Shown here: piece by piece, positions 59,548 through 64,000 of the stretch
Numbering within the stretch: the first letter of the stretch is position 1
Layout: every line of letters starts with the position of its first letter
DNA from: Picosynechococcus sp. PCC 7002
GTDB taxonomy: Bacteria > Cyanobacteriota > Cyanobacteriia > Cyanobacteriales > MRBY01
Length of the DNA: 64,000 bases
Direction of reading: 5' to 3'
Assembly (NCBI RefSeq): GCF_963860125.1
Contig: NZ_CAWLFA010000001.1
Span: 1,550,001-1,614,000, forward strand
Notes under the pieces: generated by a model
The model's input: the letters and a program-made list of their open reading frames with translations, nothing else
Told to the model about the DNA's origin: nothing
Database searches by the model: none
Made by a program: the position numbers and the translations under genes

Positions 59548-60597
59548 GTGGGTTTATTTAGTCGCTTTTCATTTTCACGGGACATGGGTATCGATCTCGG
59601 TACCGCCAACACCCTTGTATACGTCTCTGGTAAAGGGATTGTCCTCCAGGAACCGTCTGTTGTAGCCATCAACAAAAATAACCAAGAAGTCCTGGCAGTC
59701 GGCCTAGAAGCCAAGCGCATGTTAGGGCGCACCCCCGACAATGTGATTGCCATTCGTCCCCTCCGGGATGGGGTAATTGCGGACTTTGACACCGCCGAGG
59801 CGATGCTAAAGCACTTTATTAAGCGGGTTCACGATAACCGCAATCCCCTGATTCGGCCCCGGATGGTGATCGGGATTCCCAGTGGGGTTACAGGGGTAGA
59901 ACGGCGAGCCGTCGAAGAAGCAGCCAAAGAAGCCGGGGCCAGCGATGTTTATCTCATTGATGAACCCGTTGCCGCTGCCATTGGCGCAGGGCTACCCGTT
60001 TCTGAACCCACCGGTAACATGATCATTGATATTGGTGGCGGCACCACAGAAGTGGCCGTTTTAAGTTTACAGGGCACTGTTCTGAGCGAATCAGTACGGG
60101 TTGCAGGGGATGAACTCAGCGACTCGATTATGCTCTACATGAAAAAAGTCCACAATTTGGTCATTGGGGAGCGCACCGCCGAGGATATCAAAATTCAACT
60201 GGGGTCTGCCTATCCCACCGACGAAGAAGAGCCGATCATGGAAGTGCGTGGCTTACATTTGCTTTCCGGATTACCCCGCACCGTCACCATCAAGGCCCCT
60301 GAAATCCGTGAAAGTATGTCTGAACCGCTTTCGATCATCGTTGAAGCTGTGAAGCGCACCCTAGAACGAATTCCGCCGGAATTGGCGGCTGATATTATTG
60401 ACCGGGGAATTATGCTGGCCGGGGGGGGCGCCCTGCTCAAGGGACTCGATACCCTGATTAGCCACGAAACAGGCATCGTTACCCACGTGGCGGCCAATGC
60501 TGAAAGCTGTGTTGCTTTGGGTACAGGTCGTGTTTTGGAAAACTTTAAAGATAAGGATATGGAGCGGGTCTTTAAGAGCCATACTCGCTACGAATAG
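59548..60597 (+). CDS. mreB: Rod shape-determining protein MreB
   Basis: A 349-residue bacterial actin that guides lateral cell-wall synthesis with MreC and MreD. Visible: phosphate 1 GIDLGTANTLVYV, the RPLRDGVIADF stretch, RMVIGIPSGVTGVERRAVEE, DEPVAAAIGAGLPV, phosphate 2 MIIDIGGGTTEVAVL and adenosine-site LAGGGALLKGLDTLI. The start is a GTG at 59548 with AAGGGG upstream. TATAAT at 59437 is a possible promoter element without a good -35. The mreC gene follows after 32 bases, forming the usual mreBCD operon. Length and motifs are ordinary. Confidence 0.98.
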   Translation: MGLFSRFSFSRDMGIDLGTANTLVYVSGKGIVLQEPSVVAINKNNQEVLAVGLEAKRMLGRTPDNVIAIRPLRDGVIADFDTAEAMLKHFIKRVHDNRNPLIRPRMVIGIPSGVTGVERRAVEEAAKEAGASDVYLIDEPVAAAIGAGLPVSEPTGNMIIDIGGGTTEVAVLSLQGTVLSESVRVAGDELSDSIMLYMKKVHNLVIGERTAEDIKIQLGSAYPTDEEEPIMEVRGLHLLSGLPRTVTIKAPEIRESMSEPLSIIVEAVKRTLERIPPELAADIIDRGIMLAGGGALLKGLDTLISHETGIVTHVAANAESCVALGTGRVLENFKDKDMERVFKSHTRYE

Positions 60598-60629
60598 CCT
60601 AGGATGGATTACATCGTTTTCTTGAGTGA

Positions 60630-61430
60630 ATGTTAATGTTCCGCCGTTGGTGGCAACGCTATGGGATGACCTTAATTTTTATTGGGGTTGGCCTTTCGGC
60701 TGCTTTATTTTTGCGCCAGACCCAGGGAGGCGCAATTCAGGAATTTTATGGGCTTTTCTTCCGGCGTCAAGGCAATCTCACCGCCGCTGAAACGGAAATT
60801 TTGCTCCAGAACAGTAAGCTGCGGGAACTGCAAAATCGAGTCGAGGAACTCGAAGCCCAGAACCAACAGCTACAAGACTTGTTGGATTATCGACAAACAC
60901 TCCAGACAGAGGCGATCGCCGCCCCGGTGATTGGTCGCAGTGCCGATGCCTGGTGGCAGCAGATTATTATCGGCCAGGGGAGTCAAGCTGGGATCAAAGT
61001 CGGGGACACCGTGACCGGCATCGGTGGACTCGTGGGCAGGGTGGTACAAGTTACCCCCCACAGTAGTCGCGTTGCTTTGGTGAGTGATCTCAACCAACAA
61101 GTGGGTGTGATGTTGTCCCGGAGTCGTTTTCAGGGTTATCTCCGGGGCCAGAACGACCCCCAACAGGCCCAGATGGTTTTCTATGAAAAAGTGCCGGATG
61201 TCGAAGTAGGGGATATGGTCACCACCTCAAATCTGAGTACCCTGTACGCCCCGGGTCTCCCCATTGGTCGCATTGCGGCAATCGATTTTAATGCGGGGCC
61301 AGCCCCCATCGCAACGGTGGAGTTAACGGTGCCGTTAGGGTCATTGGAATGGGTATTGGTGGCCCCTTTTGAGCCGAAGCCCCTAAATTTTGAGCTGCAA
61401 CCGGAGCAAGATGTTTCGCAAACTCCCTAG
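60630..61430 (+). CDS. mreC: Rod shape-determining protein MreC
   Basis: A 266-residue bitopic protein: a short cytoplasmic start (MLMFRRWWQRYG), one membrane helix (MTLIFIGVGLSAALFL), a coiled coil (EILLQNSKLRELQNRVEELE, ~53-90) and the two beta-barrel domains of MreC (AAPVIGRSADAWWQQIIIGQ; VGRVVQVTPHSSRVALVSDL; VEVGDMVTTSNLSTLYAPGL; GRIAAIDFNAG). MreC forms the periplasmic scaffold linking MreB and MreD to the cell-wall synthases. Its end overlaps the mreD start by 20 bases, so mreC and mreD are translationally coupled. Confidence 0.96.
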   Translation: MLMFRRWWQRYGMTLIFIGVGLSAALFLRQTQGGAIQEFYGLFFRRQGNLTAAETEILLQNSKLRELQNRVEELEAQNQQLQDLLDYRQTLQTEAIAAPVIGRSADAWWQQIIIGQGSQAGIKVGDTVTGIGGLVGRVVQVTPHSSRVALVSDLNQQVGVMLSRSRFQGYLRGQNDPQQAQMVFYEKVPDVEVGDMVTTSNLSTLYAPGLPIGRIAAIDFNAGPAPIATVELTVPLGSLEWVLVAPFEPKPLNFELQPEQDVSQTP

Positions 61431-61953
61431 GGGGGCATTGCCCTGGATCAATGGTTTGGTGAGCGTTGGCTCGCTGCTGCTGTGTACCCAGCTTTTGTTA
61501 CTCCGCATTCCTGGGATGACAATCCTCGGTTTCAGTCCCCAGTGGCTTTTGATGTGGGTGATTGCTTGGAGTGTAAAGCGGGAGATGATTTATGCCCTCC
61601 TGGGGGCGATCGCCGCTGCTTGGATCCATGACAGCTTAATGGTGAGTGCCTTGCCTTCCCACCTTCCAGGCTTCGTGCTGGTCGCCTATTTTGTTTCCCG
61701 CTGGCGACAACAACGCTATCTCCAGGAAGACTTTATTATTCTGGCGCTACTGGTCTTCGTGATGACCCTAGCTGCAGAAGTGATTATGGCATTTCAATAT
61801 CTGCTGTGGGGGTTGGGTTCCCCAGGGATGCTCTGGGGTGAACTGCAACGGATCGGCCTCGCAACGGCAATTTTAAGTAGCCTCTGGGCACCGCTCCTTT
61901 GTACGCCTCTGGTGCGTTGGTGGGATTACGTGAGAATGCTCGATAGGCAGTAG
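61411..61953 (+). CDS. mreD: Rod shape-determining protein MreD
   Basis: A 180-residue membrane protein with about five hydrophobic stretches (WINGLVSVGSLLLCTQLLLL; ILGFSPQWLLMWVIAWSV; MIYALLGAIAAAWIHDSLMV; FIILALLVFVMTLAAEVIMA; a last one near the end). MreD completes the MreBCD elongation complex. ATG 61411 with GGAG 5 bases upstream is used; the frame opens a little earlier from a TTG. It ends inside the last 28 bases of a convergent HAD hydrolase gene. Confidence 0.92.
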   Translation: MFRKLPRGALPWINGLVSVGSLLLCTQLLLLRIPGMTILGFSPQWLLMWVIAWSVKREMIYALLGAIAAAWIHDSLMVSALPSHLPGFVLVAYFVSRWRQQRYLQEDFIILALLVFVMTLAAEVIMAFQYLLWGLGSPGMLWGELQRIGLATAILSSLWAPLLCTPLVRWWDYVRMLDRQ

Positions 61954-62708
61954 TGATGGCCCTGGGGCTTGGGAGAGTGACCATAGCGCTCCGCCAAAAA
62001 ATGGGCCACAGAGAGAAGATCATTGCAATAATGATCGGGCTGATAGGTTTTGAGGTAAGCCGTATCACGAATGCCACAGGTCACGGCGATCGCCGGAATA
62101 TTCATATTTTTTGCGGCGATGATATCTGCTTCGGTATCGCCCACCATGAGCCATTGATCGCTTAGTTCTCCCTGTTCGGCGATCGCCTCCTTGAGGAGGG
62201 CAGTTTTCACATCCACATTGTTCACATAGGCCGTGTGGCGATCATCACTACCGTAAATCCCACTAAATAGACGTTTTAGGCCATATTGATCGAGCATTTT
62301 CCGCACCTGCTGTTCTTCCCGGAGCGTCACCAGTACTAATTTCACTCCGTAGGAATGGAGTAAGGCCAGAGACCAGTTCACGCCCCCCTGCATTTTGTCG
62401 AGGTGGAGTAGGGCTTCATCGTTGACGATGGTGCGGACATGGTCGAGGAAAAAGGCAATTTGCTCTTCTTGGAGTCCGGACTGCATCGCAATTTCGATAT
62501 CACTGACCCGTTGGCGCTTCATTTGCCAAAATTGGTCTTTGCCGAGGTATTTGAGGGGAATGGCGATGCCCTGTTGGGCGTAAATCTGTTGCGTATGCTG
62601 GAGAGCGGCTTGGTATGTACCATAGTATCGCTCCGAAACATCGACCAATGGCCCATCGAAGTCACAAAATAGCGTCAAACGGAGACGTCTTGCGGTGGGA
62701 GAGTTCAT
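61926..62708 (-). CDS. HAD-superfamily hydrolase
   Basis: A 260-residue HAD-type phosphatase. Motif I is LFCDFDGPLVDVSERYYGTY (nucleophile Asp and second Asp), motif II the Thr of LVTLREEQQV, motif III a Lys in the region DDRHTAYVNNVDVKTALLKE, and motif IV DQWLMVGDTEADIIAAKNMN. A helical cap lies between motifs I and II (SDIEIAMQSGLQEEQIAFFL). The substrate is unknown; a phosphoglycolate-phosphatase-like or general sugar phosphatase is possible. ATG 62708 (MNSPTARRLRLTLF) is used; the frame opens at 62756. It is convergent with mreD with a 28-base overlap. Confidence 0.9.
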   Translation of the reverse strand: MNSPTARRLRLTLFCDFDGPLVDVSERYYGTYQAALQHTQQIYAQQGIAIPLKYLGKDQFWQMKRQRVSDIEIAMQSGLQEEQIAFFLDHVRTIVNDEALLHLDKMQGGVNWSLALLHSYGVKLVLVTLREEQQVRKMLDQYGLKRLFSGIYGSDDRHTAYVNNVDVKTALLKEAIAEQGELSDQWLMVGDTEADIIAAKNMNIPAIAVTCGIRDTAYLKTYQPDHYCNDLLSVAHFLAERYGHSPKPQGHHYCLSSILT

Positions 62709-63062
62709 AGTTTGAAAACGGGCAGCGGTTCTCTGGAACAAGCCTGGGATACTCATGGTGCTTTTCGGTCAATGCTCTATCTTTAGCATGATTTACTTTT
62801 GTGGTTTTGTTGTCTGCGTCACACATTTATTGGTGATTTGTAGACTTGTTTATAAATTTGGATAACTTACTTAAACTTTCTTTACAATAGCAAATTTTTA
62901 TCGAAACAGCGGTAGAAAAAACCGTCGGAATGATGAAAAAATTAGGGGTTGATGATAAACGAAGCTGAATAGTAATGGCGATCGCCTTTTGGGGGCCGGG
63001 AAGAAAATCCCAGGGAATGCCACAATAAACAGAGATTTTTAAAGAGAGAGGCCCAAAGTACC
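62709..63062. other. 354-base divergent intergenic region
   Basis: It should hold the promoters of the HAD gene and of the small membrane-protein gene at 63063. TACAAT at 62883-62888 with TTGGAT at 62858-62863 (19 bases apart) is a weak plus-strand promoter candidate. One HIP1 site lies near 62979. Nothing else is seen. Confidence 0.4.
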
Positions 63063-63470
63063 ATGGCTCAGCTAGAGAAATTGATTCAGATGGCGGAAAA
63101 TGAACTGACAGAATACAGTACCGACGCCCGCAAGATTGAAAAGTTGCGCCGCAAATTTGCGTTTATGTTGAATCCTCGACAACAGCAGCAAATTAAGGAT
63201 GAACTTTTGGCCCAGATGCCCCAGGGATTTTTCGGAAAAATGGTGTTGGAAAATCGACAGACAGTCGCTTTACCTTTTTGGGGCATTGCGGGTTTGGGTT
63301 TACTGTTCGGCATTTCCCTCCAGCAGCCCCTTGATTTCCTCGCTCCGGCGATCGCCCTGCCCGCTGCGATTCAAATTCAACGCTGGGGCTGGCAACTAGA
63401 AGCAAAGCGGTTGGTTTTGCAAACCCTTGACGATCTCGAAGCCCGCGCCAAAAATCCGACGGCATCTTAA
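63063..63470 (+). CDS. Small membrane protein (135 aa), cyanobacterial type
   Basis: A helical, charged N-terminal half (MAQLEKLIQMAENELTEYST; KIEKLRRKFAFMLNPRQQQQ) is followed by two close hydrophobic stretches (TVALPFWGIAGLGLLFGISL; PLDFLAPAIALPAAIQIQ) and a short charged tail (LQTLDDLEARAKN). The layout suggests a membrane hairpin with both ends in the cytoplasm. A GAGAGG ribosome site lies upstream of the ATG. Its stop overlaps that of the convergent Uma2 gene by four bases. The family is not recognised with confidence and no function is proposed. Confidence 0.75.
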   Translation: MAQLEKLIQMAENELTEYSTDARKIEKLRRKFAFMLNPRQQQQIKDELLAQMPQGFFGKMVLENRQTVALPFWGIAGLGLLFGISLQQPLDFLAPAIALPAAIQIQRWGWQLEAKRLVLQTLDDLEARAKNPTAS

Positions 63471-64000
63471 ATGCAGCTTTCGAGACTGGTGCCCCGATAC
63501 AGTTCTGATATGGGCATTTCAAGGTTGATGCTGGTGAGCTTGACCGGATCAATCGTCCGGTAAATTTGATTCGTCCAATCCTGGGGCGATCGCCGCCAGA
63601 CCTCTACTTCCTGTTGCGTTTGGGAAATCAAAACATACTCTTCTAAGGTCGTAATCCGTTGATAATCTTGGAATTTTTCTGTGCGGTCAAAGTTCTCTGT
63701 GGCTGGAGATAAAACCTCAAGGATTAACTTGGGAAATTGTTTTACATAGCGATTTTGTTGATCCCTGGGGTCGCAAGTGACAAAAGCATCAGGATAATAA
63801 AAAAACTGGTCTCGATAATTAACTTTTACGTCCCCCGCAAAAAATCGGCATGGGCCATCCCGGAGATGCAAATTAAGGGCCGTTAAAAAATTAATGGCAA
63901 TGCGACTATGGTCATCACTACCACTGGCCATCGCATAAACTAATCCCTGGCGATACTCATGGCGAATTGTGCTTTCGGACTCAAGTTCGAGGTATGCCTG
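63467..64000 (-). CDS. Uma2-family putative endonuclease (partial, runs off right edge)
   Basis: The frame continues to the window edge: before MASGSDDHS it reads AYLELESESTIRHEYRQGLV, which is the usual start region of Uma2 proteins, so the true start is beyond 64000 and the in-frame ATG at 63931 is internal. The nuclease core has FFYYPDAFVTCDPRD (metal Asp) and FPKLILEVLSPATENFDRTE (Glu and DR element), then EEYVLISQTQQEVEVWRR. It is the second Uma2 gene of the window and differs clearly from the one at 39.4 kb. Confidence 0.9.
   Translation of the reverse strand, partial: QAYLELESESTIRHEYRQGLVYAMASGSDDHSRIAINFLTALNLHLRDGPCRFFAGDVKVNYRDQFFYYPDAFVTCDPRDQQNRYVKQFPKLILEVLSPATENFDRTEKFQDYQRITTLEEYVLISQTQQEVEVWRRSPQDWTNQIYRTIDPVKLTSINLEMPISELYRGTSLESCI

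Noticed and set aside
1..64000. CRISPR arrays, tRNA or rRNA genes, insertion sequences
   Set aside because: No regular spaced repeats, cloverleaf-like segments, rRNA stretches or transposase-like frames were found by reading; short repeats found are listed separately.

Overview
The window reads as chromosome of a unicellular cyanobacterium, most like a coastal Picosynechococcus (the Synechococcus PCC 7002 group). The palindrome GCGATCGC (HIP1) recurs through most genes, a high-light-inducible protein (HLIP) sits behind an HLR1-like site, and the housekeeping genes (rplI, obgE, mreBCD, cysC, cysH, cca, trhO) look cyanobacterial. The genus is an inference from sequence style; no search was run.

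Layout. 0-5.5 kb: an edge fragment of a possible CapA-like protein, a small secreted protein, an aldo/keto reductase, a large fusion (cyclic-nucleotide-binding domain, degenerate NtrC-type AAA+ domain, membrane polyferredoxin) and a small HLIP operon closed by a clear terminator. 5.6-17.6 kb: a coiled-coil protein, two exported proteins, a three-gene ABC efflux operon (adaptor, ATPase, permease; minus strand), a PPC-domain exported protein, an SDR coupled to a zinc-hydrolase-like exported protein, and an exported cupin. 17.6-23.5 kb: an AT-rich stretch lacking HIP1 sites with exported proteins, one of them a 967-residue likely outer-membrane protein. 23.5-32.5 kb: phosphohexomutase, a PulC/PilP-like protein, cysC, a tRNA nucleotidyltransferase-family gene, trhO, cysH, rplI and a CBS-GGDEF diguanylate cyclase.

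32.8-56.5 kb is an exopolysaccharide locus. The Wzc-like kinase/co-polymerase and Wza-like export protein read leftward. To their right, on the plus strand, lie a small zinc-site protein, seven glycosyltransferases, an ABC-type flippase candidate, two intact sulfotransferases and one broken one, a pyruvyltransferase, an acyltransferase-3 protein, a Wzy-like polymerase and a WcaF-like acetyltransferase. The part from 40.1 to 48.9 kb is AT-rich and has no HIP1 site, so it looks acquired later than its flanks. A Uma2-family gene bracketed by imperfect direct repeats lies at its left edge; gene remnants lie at its right side (49.0-49.7 kb) and near the end of the locus (a YdcF-like gene with one in-frame stop, plus a decayed partial copy). 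CysC makes PAPS, the donor used by sulfotransferases, so the polymer is probably sulfated as well as pyruvylated and acylated.

56.4-64 kb: obgE, an exported protein, a lone DppC-type permease, a TIGR02450 protein, the cell-shape operon mreB-mreC-mreD, a HAD phosphatase, a small membrane protein and a second Uma2 gene cut by the window edge. No rRNA, tRNA, CRISPR array or intact insertion sequence was seen.
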